Below, piece after piece: positions 6,707 through 13,860 of a stretch of DNA of 17,578 bases. The position numbers and the translations under genes are program-made. The first letter of the stretch is position 1. The number at the start of each line of letters is the position of its first letter. This DNA comes from CAZEZY01 sp964516635 (GTDB lineage Bacteria; Pseudomonadota; Gammaproteobacteria; Burkholderiales; Burkholderiaceae_C): contig CAZEZY010000041.1 of assembly GCA_964516635.1 (NCBI GenBank), positions 1-17,578 of the forward strand, given 5' to 3'. The notes beneath the pieces are model-generated. The model was not told where the DNA came from, made no database searches, and saw only the letters and a list, made by a program, of their open reading frames with translations.

Positions 6707-7152
6707 ATGCGCCTGTTCCTTCGTCCCGGCCGCGGCCTGAGGCCCGCTCCGCTTACCGGGTATTCCGGTCCATCGGCACCCGATGGATGGACAACGATGT
6801 CTACGGCCACGTGAACAACGTCGTTTACTACAGCTGGTTTGACACCGCGGTCAATGCCTGGCTCATCGAGCAGGGTGCCCTCGACATCCATCATGGCGAG
6901 GTCATTGGACTGGTCATCGAAACCCAGTGCAATTACTTCGAGCCCCTCGCTTTTCCGCAGACCGTTCATGCGGGCCTGCGGGTCGGGCACCTGGGTCGGT
7001 CCAGCGTGCGCTACGAAGTGGGCCTGTTTGCGGACAGGGGAACCACCACGGCCGCTGCCGGGCATTTCGTGCATGTCTATGTGGACCGCCTGACCCGGCG
7101 ACCCGTTCCCCTTCCCCCGTCGTTGAAGCGCGTGCTTGAAGCCCTGTGCTGA
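6703..7152 (+). CDS. Acyl-CoA thioesterase, 4HBT hotdog family
   Basis: A 149-residue hotdog-fold protein of the YbgC/FadM/4-hydroxybenzoyl-CoA thioesterase type. The hallmark TRWMDNDVYGHVNNVVYYSWFD lies at about residues 26-47, here given as TRWMD then NDVYGHVNN. The aspartates at 30 and 32 include the expected catalytic acid, and GHVNN begins the central helix. These enzymes hydrolyse acyl-CoA thioesters in the cytoplasm. Chain-length preference cannot be read from sequence. The ATG at 6703 overlaps the deacetylase TGA as ATGA, so translation is probably coupled. A GTG upstream within the deacetylase gene would add 18 unrelated residues and was not chosen. The end is 66 bases before the nitroreductase start. 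Confidence 0.92.
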   Translation: MNAPVPSSRPRPEARSAYRVFRSIGTRWMDNDVYGHVNNVVYYSWFDTAVNAWLIEQGALDIHHGEVIGLVIETQCNYFEPLAFPQTVHAGLRVGHLGRSSVRYEVGLFADRGTTTAAAGHFVHVYVDRLTRRPVPLPPSLKRVLEALC

Positions 7153-7175
7153 ACCATGGGGCCACGCTTTGCCGA

Positions 7176-7198
7176 CATAATTGACGCGAACGTCAATT
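7176..7198 (+). promoter_or_regulatory. Promoter -10 and inverted-repeat operator of the nitroreductase gene
   Basis: A -10-like CATAAT (7176-7181) runs into an inverted repeat with 8-base arms, AATTGACG and CGTCAATT (7179-7186 and 7191-7198), around CGAA. The ten bases ATAATTGACG are identical to the dehydrogenase promoter on the minus strand at 2751-2760. The 16-base core here matches 2741-2756 at 13 positions. The same regulator is therefore likely. No good -35 is visible, as expected if an activator or a weak promoter is used. Confidence 0.65.
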
Positions 7199-7218
7199 TC
7201 AACCCTCAGGAGACACCC

Positions 7219-7947
7219 ATGACCAGCCAGACCGCGGCACGCCCTGCCGTTTCAGACCCTGCCAGCGTGGACGCTGCACTGCTGGGCCGGATGTCGGTGC
7301 GGGCGTTCCTGCCACGACCGGTCCCGCGTGAAACCATCGAGCACCTGCTGCAACTGGCCAGCCGGGCCCCTTCGGGCACCAACACCCAGCCCTGGAAGGT
7401 GTATGTGCTCCAGGGGGCGAGTCGGCAGTCACTGGTCGACAAGGTGTGCGCGGCCCACGATGCCATTCGCGACAACCCGGCGCTCGCTGCCGAGTACCAG
7501 GAGGCCTACGACTACTACCCGAAACAGTGGGTCAGCCCCTACATCGACCGCCGGCGCGAAAACGGCTGGAGTCTCTATGGCCTGCTGGGTATCGGCAAGG
7601 GCGACAAAGACAAGATGCACGCCCAGCATCAGCGCAACTTCCGTTTCTTTGACGCGCCGGTCGGCATCATGGTCACCATCGACCGGATCATGGGAGGCGG
7701 TTCCCTGGTGGACACGGGGATGTTCCTTCAGAACCTGATGGTGGCCGCCCGCGCGCACGGGCTCGATACCTGTCCGCAGGCCGCCTGGAATGGCTACGCC
7801 CGCATCATCCTGCCTCACGTGGGGGCATCCGACAACGAAATGCTGGTCTGTGGCCTGTCGCTCGGCTATGCCGACCCGGCTGACCCGGTCAACACCTTTC
7901 ACACGCCCCGGGTGCCGGTGGCGGATTTCACCACCTGGCTCGAATGA
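7219..7947 (+). CDS. Nitroreductase family FMN oxidoreductase
   Basis: A 242-residue flavoprotein of the nitroreductase superfamily. The FMN-phosphate motif RMSVRAF is at residues 24-30, and the flavin-contacting SGTNTQPW at 52-59. The central helix pair and C-terminal CGLSLGYAD are typical. Members reduce nitroaromatics, quinones, enones or flavins with NAD(P)H, and the physiological substrate is often unknown. The ATG at 7219 follows AGGAG (7209-7213). An upstream in-frame ATG at 7156 would read through the operator and was rejected. The operator shared with the HSD10-type dehydrogenase hints at a role in acyl-CoA or amino acid catabolism, or in a stress response linked to it. The stop is followed 20 bases later by the FKBP gene, so an operon is likely. 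Confidence 0.9.
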   Translation: MTSQTAARPAVSDPASVDAALLGRMSVRAFLPRPVPRETIEHLLQLASRAPSGTNTQPWKVYVLQGASRQSLVDKVCAAHDAIRDNPALAAEYQEAYDYYPKQWVSPYIDRRRENGWSLYGLLGIGKGDKDKMHAQHQRNFRFFDAPVGIMVTIDRIMGGGSLVDTGMFLQNLMVAARAHGLDTCPQAAWNGYARIILPHVGASDNEMLVCGLSLGYADPADPVNTFHTPRVPVADFTTWLE

Positions 7948-7967
7948 GCCTTCCACAGGAAACCTTC

Positions 7968-8315
7968 ATGAACACCACACCTTCCGGTCTCCAGTATGAA
8001 GACACCGTCACCGGGACCGGTGACGTGGCCCGTGCCGGCCAGCGCGTCAGCGTGCATTACACCGGCTGGCTCTACCAGAACGGCGAGCAGGGCGGCAAGT
8101 TCGATTCCAGCAAGGACCGCGGTCAGCCTTTTGTGTTTCCGCTGGGTGCCGGCCATGTGATCAAGGGCTGGGACGAGGGCGTGCAGGGCATGGCCGTCGG
8201 TGGCACTCGCCGCCTGGTCATTCCGCCCGAACTCGGTTACGGGGCCCGTGGCGCCGGTGGGGTGATACCGCCCAACGCCACGCTCCTGTTCGAAGTCGAA
8301 TTGCTGGCCGTCTGA
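7968..8315 (+). CDS. FKBP-type peptidyl-prolyl cis-trans isomerase
   Basis: A 115-residue single-domain FKBP that catalyses proline isomerisation during protein folding. Conserved elements run in order: VHYTGWLY, KFDSSKDRGQPFVFPLG, VIKGWDEGVQGM, RRLVIPPELGYG, and the C-terminal NATLLFEVELL. The pocket Tyr, Phe, Asp, Trp and Tyr residues are all present. There is no signal peptide, so it should be cytoplasmic, and no chaperone insert of the SlyD type. ATG 7968 is preceded by AGGA at a good distance. An ATG at 7944 overlaps the nitroreductase stop and would add eight residues, so it is a less likely start. It sits four bases ahead of the dehydrogenase gene and is probably in the same operon. 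Confidence 0.93.
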   Translation: MNTTPSGLQYEDTVTGTGDVARAGQRVSVHYTGWLYQNGEQGGKFDSSKDRGQPFVFPLGAGHVIKGWDEGVQGMAVGGTRRLVIPPELGYGARGAGGVIPPNATLLFEVELLAV

Positions 8316-8319
8316 GGCC

Positions 8320-9315
8320 ATGGTTCACCGACCGTCCATTCTGGTCGCCCGGGCGATCTTTCCAGAGGTCCTCGAGCGTCTTCGTGAGCACGTTGACGTC
8401 ACCGACAACCCGGCGGACGAAGAGTGGTCGGGCGATGCGCTGATCCAGCGGCTGCGGGGCCAGGATGGCGTGCTGACCACCGGAGCCCAGCGGATCGACG
8501 AGGCCTTGCTGCGGGCCTGTCCGCGCCTGCGCATCGTGGCCAACATGGCGGTCGGGTTCAACAATTTCGACGTGCCGGCCATGACGGCAGCCGGCGTGGT
8601 GGGCACCAACACCCCGGATGTGCTCACCGAAACCACGGCCGATTTCGGCTTTGCCCTGCTGCTGGCGGCCGCCCGCCGCATGGCCGAAAGCGAGCACTTT
8701 CTGCGCGCGGGCCGATGGGATCGCTGGGCTTACGACCTGTTTGCGGGGCAGGATGTGCACGGCAGCACCCTCGCCATTCTGGGCATGGGCCGTATCGGCC
8801 AGGGCATCGCCCGCCGGGGTGCCCATGGCTTCGGCATGCGGGTGATCTACCACAACCGCTCGCGGCTCGATCCGGCCACCGAGGCCGATTGCCGGGCCAC
8901 CTGGGTGAGCAAGGACGACCTGTTGCGTCAGGCCGATCATCTGGTGCTCGTGCTGCCTTACACCCCACAGAGCCACCACGCCATCGGAGCGGCGGAACTG
9001 GCCCTCATGAAACCCTCCGCCACGCTGGTCAACATTGCGCGGGGGGGGATCGTGGACGACGGGGCGCTGGCGCAGGCCCTGCGGGAACGGCGCATTGCCG
9101 CCGCCGGGCTGGATGTCTTCGAGGGCGAACCCAAGGTGCATCCCGACCTCCTGACCGTTCCGAATGTGGTGCTCACGCCTCACATCGCCAGTGCCACGCG
9201 CGCGACTCGACTGGCCATGGCCAACCTGGCCGCCGACAACCTGATCGCCTTTTTCACCCGTGGACAGGCACTGACGCCGGTCAACCACCCGGATCGCCAG
9301 CGCACCACCACATAA
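8320..9315 (+). CDS. D-isomer-specific 2-hydroxyacid dehydrogenase (glyoxylate/hydroxypyruvate reductase type)
   Basis: A 331-residue NAD(P)-dependent dehydrogenase of the GhrB/GyaR group. The substrate-side motif ANMAVGFNNFDV is at 74-85. The Rossmann GMGRIG is at 155-160 and NIARGG holds catalytic Arg241. DVFEGEP holds Glu270, and TPHIASAT gives catalytic His288. All three catalytic residues are intact and the length is normal. Relatives reduce glyoxylate, hydroxypyruvate or 2-ketogluconate to D-hydroxyacids in the cytoplasm. The exact substrate is uncertain. The start is four bases after the FKBP stop, with GAGG unusually close to the ATG. RmuC follows after seven bases. Translation is likely coupled through this cluster. 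Confidence 0.92.
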   Translation: MVHRPSILVARAIFPEVLERLREHVDVTDNPADEEWSGDALIQRLRGQDGVLTTGAQRIDEALLRACPRLRIVANMAVGFNNFDVPAMTAAGVVGTNTPDVLTETTADFGFALLLAAARRMAESEHFLRAGRWDRWAYDLFAGQDVHGSTLAILGMGRIGQGIARRGAHGFGMRVIYHNRSRLDPATEADCRATWVSKDDLLRQADHLVLVLPYTPQSHHAIGAAELALMKPSATLVNIARGGIVDDGALAQALRERRIAAAGLDVFEGEPKVHPDLLTVPNVVLTPHIASATRATRLAMANLAADNLIAFFTRGQALTPVNHPDRQRTTT

Positions 9316-9322
9316 TCAGCGG

Positions 9323-10591
9323 ATGTCCGAGATCCCCAACCTGTGGATGGTGCTGCTGGCCATCGTTCAACTGGTCCTGATTGCCTGGCTGGTATGGCAC
9401 GCACGCGGCCTCGGGCGGGTGCCAAACGAGTTGCCCGAGGCCATCGAGGCCCGGCAGCGCATGCTGGGCCTGCTGGAGGCGCAGTCGCAGCGCATCGACC
9501 GCCTGGAAACCGAGCTGCGCCGGGAGATCAGCGAATCCGCCCGTGGCCAGCGCCAGGAAGTCTCCCAGACGCTGACGCAGCAATTGCAGGCCCTGAGCGA
9601 GGCCAATGCCCGGCGCCTTGGCGAGGTGCGAGCCACGCTGGAAGTCCAGCTGGCTCAGCTCCAGCAGAGCAATGCCGCCAAGCTCGACGAGATGCGTGCC
9701 ACCGTGGACGAAAAGCTCCACCGGACACTCGAAACCCGCCTGAGCGAGAGTTTTGCCCACGTGGCGCAACGCCTGGAGCAGGTGCACAAGGGCCTGGGTG
9801 AGATGCAGACACTGGCGGCCGGTGTGGGCGATCTCAAGCACCTGCTCACCAACGTCAAGACGCGTGGCATGTTTGGCGAAGCCCAGCTGGCGGCCTTGCT
9901 GGAGCAGGTCTTCACCCCTGATCAGTACGCCCCACAGATGGCGACCCGGCCGGGCAGCCGCCATGTGGTTGACTTTGCCGTTCGCCTGCCCGGACGCAAC
10001 GAAGAGGGTTCACCGATCTGGCTGCCCATCGACGCCAAGTTCCCGAACGAAGACTACGAACGGCTGCTCGAGGCGCAGCGCCAGGCCGATCCGGTGGCCG
10101 CCGAAGCCGCCGCCAGGGCCCTGGAGGCCCGGGTGCGTTCGGAGGCGAAATCGATCGCCGACAAATACCTGGAGCCGCCACACACCACCGATTTCGCCCT
10201 GCTGTTCCTGCCGACCGAGGGGCTTTATGCGGAGGTGCTCCGCCGCCCGGGGCTGGTGGAAGCCTTGCAGCGGGAGCACCGCGTCACACTCGCCGGCCCG
10301 ACCACCTTGCTGGCGATGCTCAATGCCTTGCAGATGGGATTCCGGACCCTGGCGCTCGAAAAGCGGTCCAGCGAGGTCTGGCAGGTGCTCGGCGCCGTGA
10401 AAACGGAATTCGGCAAGTTTGGCGATGTCCTGGCCAGGGTCAAGACGCAGACCCAGACCGTGCTCAACAGCCTGGAAAACGCCGAAGTCCGAAGCCGGGC
10501 GATGGGCCGAGCCCTGAAGCAGGTCGAGGCCTTGCCAGCCGATCAGGCGGGAACCATCCTTCCCGCGCCGGATCGCTACGACGACGCCTGA
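9323..10591 (+). CDS. rmuC: DNA recombination protein RmuC
   Basis: A 422-residue RmuC family protein. It starts with one hydrophobic helix (about residues 7-27) that would anchor it in the membrane. A long Gln/Glu/Arg-rich coiled coil follows (about 35-160), then the RmuC domain from about residue 170 (GDLKHLLTNVKTRGMFGE). The domain holds WLPIDAKFPNEDY, the nuclease-like core of the family, and the C-terminal KTEFGKFGDVL segment. RmuC limits inversions at short inverted repeats in E. coli and is implicated in nuclease-type processing of DNA. It is separated by seven bases from the dehydrogenase gene and ends 58 bases before mrpA. No clear Shine-Dalgarno sequence precedes it. Confidence 0.93.
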   Translation: MSEIPNLWMVLLAIVQLVLIAWLVWHARGLGRVPNELPEAIEARQRMLGLLEAQSQRIDRLETELRREISESARGQRQEVSQTLTQQLQALSEANARRLGEVRATLEVQLAQLQQSNAAKLDEMRATVDEKLHRTLETRLSESFAHVAQRLEQVHKGLGEMQTLAAGVGDLKHLLTNVKTRGMFGEAQLAALLEQVFTPDQYAPQMATRPGSRHVVDFAVRLPGRNEEGSPIWLPIDAKFPNEDYERLLEAQRQADPVAAEAAARALEARVRSEAKSIADKYLEPPHTTDFALLFLPTEGLYAEVLRRPGLVEALQREHRVTLAGPTTLLAMLNALQMGFRTLALEKRSSEVWQVLGAVKTEFGKFGDVLARVKTQTQTVLNSLENAEVRSRAMGRALKQVEALPADQAGTILPAPDRYDDA

Positions 10592-10649
10592 ATCGGTACA
10601 GACACGGCTTCATTAAAAACCGCTTTAAAAAAAAACTACACTCAGCCCC
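10592..10649 (+). promoter_or_regulatory. AT-rich upstream region of the mrp operon, candidate promoter
   Basis: This 58-base gap contains A-runs (10615-10619 and 10627-10635). A weak promoter is possible: TTAAAA (10613-10618), an 18-base spacer and TACACT (10637-10642). That would place the start of transcription at or next to the mrpA ATG, giving a leaderless or nearly leaderless message. No Shine-Dalgarno sequence is visible before the ATG, which agrees. A short imperfect inverted repeat, TTAAA...TTTAA (10613-10628), is the only other structure seen. Confidence 0.35.
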
Positions 10650-12965
10650 ATGGCGCAACATTCCCCACACGACAACCCGGCCGACGCCATGAGCCTCGGC
10701 GCCCGGGCAGCCTTCGTGCTGATTCCGCTGATGGCGTTGCTGGTCGTCCTCTGGACCGCCACCACCGTTCACCTGCCCGCCGATATCTCGGTGACCTGGG
10801 TGCCCGCGATCGACGTCAACCTGAATTTCCACATCGACGGTCTGTCGCTGCTCATGCTGCTGATGATCACCGGCGTGGGCACAGCGGTCTTCGTCTATGC
10901 GGGGGGCTACCTGGCCGGGCATCCCCAGCAGAACCGGTTGTACATCCTGCTGACGATGTTCATGATCGCGATGATCGGTTGCGTCACGGCCGACAACCTC
11001 ATCGTGCTCTTCCTGTTCTGGGAGATGACCAGCCTGGTGTCTTTCCTGCTGGTGGGTTTCAACCATGAAGACCTGAGCAGCCGCAAGTCGGCCCAGCAGG
11101 CCCTTGTCGTGACGGGCACGGGCGGGCTGGCGTTGCTGGCCGGTGCCATCCTGCTGGGGCAGGTGATGGGCACCCTGTCGATCCAGGAGATCATTGCCGC
11201 ATTGCCCCAGACCGAACGCTCCCCGGCGCTGACCACCGCACTGGTGCTGATTCTGGTGGGGGCCTTCACCAAGAGCGCCCAGTTCCCGTTCCACTTCTGG
11301 TTGCCCAACGCCATGTCGGCCCCCACACCGGTGTCGGCCTACCTGCATTCCGCCACCATGGTGAAGCTTGGTGTGTATCTGGTGGCCCGTCTGGACCCCG
11401 GTTTTGGCGACTGGCCGCTCTGGCAATGGACCCTGCAGATTTTCGGGTCGGTCACGGCGGCCTGGGCCATGCTGCTCGCGCTGCGTGAGCGCGACCTCAA
11501 GCGCATTCTGGCCTGGTCCACCGTGGCCACCCTGGGTACCCTGGTGATGCTGGTGGGCATGGACGGCAAGGGCGCCACCGTGGCCGTGGGCGCATTGCTG
11601 CTGGCCCATGCGCTGTACAAGGCCCCGCTGTTCTTCGTGGCTGGCAACGTCGACCATGGCACGGGGACACGAGTGATTGACCGTCTGGGCAATTTGCGCC
11701 ACGCCATGCCCTGGACGGCGGCCGCGGCGCTCCTGGCAGGCCTTTCCATGGCGGGTGTGCCACTGTCGTTCGGTTATGTGGTCAAAGACGTCATCACCGA
11801 GGCCAAGGCGGTCGGTAACGTGATGGAAATCGTGAAAGTGGCCAACACCATTTTCGGTGCCATCGCGGTGGCCGTGGCAGCGGTGGCAGCCGTTCGGATT
11901 TTCTGGCGCCATCCTGGCCACAACGACACCCCCGAGGCGCACGAGGGCGGGCCAGCGCTGGTCGGGCCGCCACTGGTGCTGGCTTCCATCGGCATGATTC
12001 TCGGGGTGTTCCCTTTCATGGCCGACTGGCTGGTGGGGGTGGCTTCTCAGGCCATGTCGCCCCGTGCCGAAGCGGTGGTGGTGCATTTCGCCCTTGAAGT
12101 GGGGCCTGGCCTGCTGTCTCTGCTGGTGACGCTGGGCATTGGTGCGGCCATCTTCTGGTTCTGGGACCCGCTGCATCGCCTGTTCGACCGTTTGCTGGGC
12201 ATCATTGACCGCATCGGCATGGTGGCCAACTACGACCGTTTCCTCAAAGGCATTCCGGCCGTGTCCGCACTGAGCACGCGCACGCTTCAGCATGGCAGCC
12301 TTCCCGGTTATGGCCTGATGCTGCTGGTCTTCCTGTCGGCGCTGATGGGCGGTATCCTGCTGGCCGGCTGGAGCCAGTGGGTCTGGCCGGCCTGGATCAC
12401 GCCCACCGCCGGTTTTGTCGGCGCCTGCGCGATCATCGCCGCCGGCGGTCTGCTGGCGGTGGTGCAACGCGACCGTCTGGTGCTGCTGCTCGCCTCCGGC
12501 CTGGTCGGTTTTGGCAGCGCCGTGTTCTTCATGTACCTGGGTGCCCCGGACGTTGCCTTCACCCAGTTCGTGGTCGAATCGGTTTTTGTGATTGTGGTGG
12601 CCTCCGTCCTGCTCAAACTCAAGTCCCGCGGCATGAGCCAGGGGATTGCCGAGGGCCATGTCAGTCGCTGGACCCTGCCGGTGGCAGTCGTCTTCGGCGG
12701 TGTCATCACCCTGTGGCTGCTGGTGTCGGTGGGCGGTGCGTTCGATCCCGCCCTGTCGCAGTTCTTTGCCGAGAAGAGTGTCCCCGAGGCTTTCGGCCGG
12801 AACGTGGTCAACGTGATCCTGGTCGATTTCCGTGCCCTGGACACCCTGGGGGAGATCACGGTGGTGATGTTGTCCTTCCTCGCGGCATTGCCGCTGCTCC
12901 AGGCGGTGAGGGCACAGATGCGACGAGATCGACAGCGCAGCGCGAGCCAGGGAGGTGACGCATGA
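10650..12965 (+). CDS. mrpA: Mrp antiporter subunit A (Na+(K+)/H+ antiporter, MrpA)
   Basis: A 771-residue inner-membrane subunit homologous to respiratory complex I subunit NuoL. Together with the other Mrp proteins it exchanges cytoplasmic Na+ or K+ for protons. The antiporter domain shows the key glutamate Glu125 in FWEMTSL, Lys208 in FTKSAQFPFHFWLP, and PTPVSAYLHSATMVKLG (225-241). The C-terminal ~170 residues carry the extra MrpA module (FMYLGAPDVAFTQFVVES; NVVNVILVDFRALDTLGEITV). The gene heads the canonical A-G operon. Its TGA overlaps the mrpB ATG. Compared with Bacillus MrpA as I recall it, only one hydrophobic helix, not two, precedes the conserved W50-VP segment. A stop codon at 10626 in frame rules out a longer start. 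Confidence 0.95.
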   Translation: MAQHSPHDNPADAMSLGARAAFVLIPLMALLVVLWTATTVHLPADISVTWVPAIDVNLNFHIDGLSLLMLLMITGVGTAVFVYAGGYLAGHPQQNRLYILLTMFMIAMIGCVTADNLIVLFLFWEMTSLVSFLLVGFNHEDLSSRKSAQQALVVTGTGGLALLAGAILLGQVMGTLSIQEIIAALPQTERSPALTTALVLILVGAFTKSAQFPFHFWLPNAMSAPTPVSAYLHSATMVKLGVYLVARLDPGFGDWPLWQWTLQIFGSVTAAWAMLLALRERDLKRILAWSTVATLGTLVMLVGMDGKGATVAVGALLLAHALYKAPLFFVAGNVDHGTGTRVIDRLGNLRHAMPWTAAAALLAGLSMAGVPLSFGYVVKDVITEAKAVGNVMEIVKVANTIFGAIAVAVAAVAAVRIFWRHPGHNDTPEAHEGGPALVGPPLVLASIGMILGVFPFMADWLVGVASQAMSPRAEAVVVHFALEVGPGLLSLLVTLGIGAAIFWFWDPLHRLFDRLLGIIDRIGMVANYDRFLKGIPAVSALSTRTLQHGSLPGYGLMLLVFLSALMGGILLAGWSQWVWPAWITPTAGFVGACAIIAAGGLLAVVQRDRLVLLLASGLVGFGSAVFFMYLGAPDVAFTQFVVESVFVIVVASVLLKLKSRGMSQGIAEGHVSRWTLPVAVVFGGVITLWLLVSVGGAFDPALSQFFAEKSVPEAFGRNVVNVILVDFRALDTLGEITVVMLSFLAALPLLQAVRAQMRRDRQRSASQGGDA

Positions 12966-13426
12966 ACAAGCGTATCGTGATTCTCGAATCGGTGGCCGGT
13001 CCGTTGTACTGGGTCATTCTGGCCGCCTCCATCTGGGTGCTGCTGCGAGGCCACAACGAGCCGGGGGGCGGTTTCATTGGTGGTCTGGTGGCCGTGAGTG
13101 CTTCGGTCCTCTGGGCGATTGCCAAAGGCAGCGATGCGGCGGCGCGTCGTCTTCCCATGGGTTCCCCCGTGCGTCTGGCGGCCATTGGCATCGGGGTGGG
13201 CACCGTCTCGGGCATCCCGGCTTTTTTCCTGGACAACAGTTACCTGACGCACATCTGGGGCAGCCTCCCTCTGGGCTTCACCGATGTCAAGGTTTCCACG
13301 GTGATGGTGTTCGACCTGGGTGTCTACCTGTCGGTCTGGGGGGCCCTGGCGGGCTATGCCCTGGCCTTGCTGGCGCTGGGTGAAGCCGATGACGGGGGTG
13401 ACGCCACCGAGGAGGGACGGTCATGA
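12962..13426 (+). CDS. mrpB: Mrp antiporter subunit B (MrpB)
   Basis: A 154-residue integral membrane subunit with about four transmembrane helices. The family signature HNEPGGGFIGGLVA is at about residues 33-46, after the first helix. SLPLGFTDVKVSTVMVFDLGVYLSV marks the third and fourth helices, given here as the SLPLGFTDVK and FDLGVYLSV segments. MrpB resembles the C-terminal part of MrpA and complex I NuoJ-like elements and is needed for antiport. The ATG overlaps the mrpA stop (ATGA), with GGAGGTG in the end of mrpA as ribosome binding site. The acidic tail (EADDGGDATEEGRS) is cytoplasmic or periplasmic and not conserved. Confidence 0.95.
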   Translation: MNKRIVILESVAGPLYWVILAASIWVLLRGHNEPGGGFIGGLVAVSASVLWAIAKGSDAAARRLPMGSPVRLAAIGIGVGTVSGIPAFFLDNSYLTHIWGSLPLGFTDVKVSTVMVFDLGVYLSVWGALAGYALALLALGEADDGGDATEEGRS

Positions 13427-13860
13427 TCTGGTTGCTGGCCCTGACCGTGTGGATCACGGTGTCTGCGGGCATCTATCTCTCTTTGTCGAAGGACGTGTTC
13501 CGCTGTGTGCTCGGGCTGGGTATTCTGGGCAGTGCGGTCAACCTGGTGGTGTTCGTATCCGGCCGAATCGACGTCATGGAACCCGCCGTGGTGCCACTGG
13601 GTGAAACCGTGCTCACCAACGCGGCCAACCCGTTGCCGCAGGCACTGGTGCTCACCGCCATCGTGATCGGTTTTGCGCTGGTCTGTTTTTCTCTTGCCCT
13701 GGTGCTGCGCCTGATTCAGCGCGCTGGCACCGATGATGCCCTCGAACTTCGCATGGCTGAACCTCACCCCGAAGACCCTGTCAAGCCGCCTTACAACGGC
13801 GAAGCCCACGAACCGGCCTGGCCTGACGCTCCCCCCACGACATCCCGGGAGGCCGCATGA
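13423..13860 (+). CDS. mrpC: Mrp antiporter subunit C (MrpC, NuoK-like)
   Basis: A 145-residue membrane subunit related to complex I NuoK, with three transmembrane helices in the first ~110 residues. Visible family blocks are GIYLSLSKDVFRCVLGLGILGSAVNL (about residues 15-40, shown here by its ends) and DPLPQALVLTAIVIGFA-like NPLPQALVLTAIVIGFAL. NuoK-type subunits form part of the ion path between the antiporter-like subunits. A hydrophilic, Pro-rich C-terminal tail of about 35 residues extends beyond the usual ~113-residue form. Overlaps with mrpB (ATGA) and mrpD (ATGA) indicate coupled translation. Confidence 0.94.
   Translation: MIWLLALTVWITVSAGIYLSLSKDVFRCVLGLGILGSAVNLVVFVSGRIDVMEPAVVPLGETVLTNAANPLPQALVLTAIVIGFALVCFSLALVLRLIQRAGTDDALELRMAEPHPEDPVKPPYNGEAHEPAWPDAPPTTSREAA

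Noticed and set aside
8392..8402. TTGACGTCAC resembling the shared operator
   Set aside because: It lies inside the 2-hydroxyacid dehydrogenase coding region, has a different spacing and lacks the ATAAT context.
10464..12659. Minus-strand open frame of 731 codons opposite mrpA
   Set aside because: The composition is low-complexity His/Gln/Gly, an antisense shadow of hydrophobic codons. The plus strand encodes a clear MrpA.
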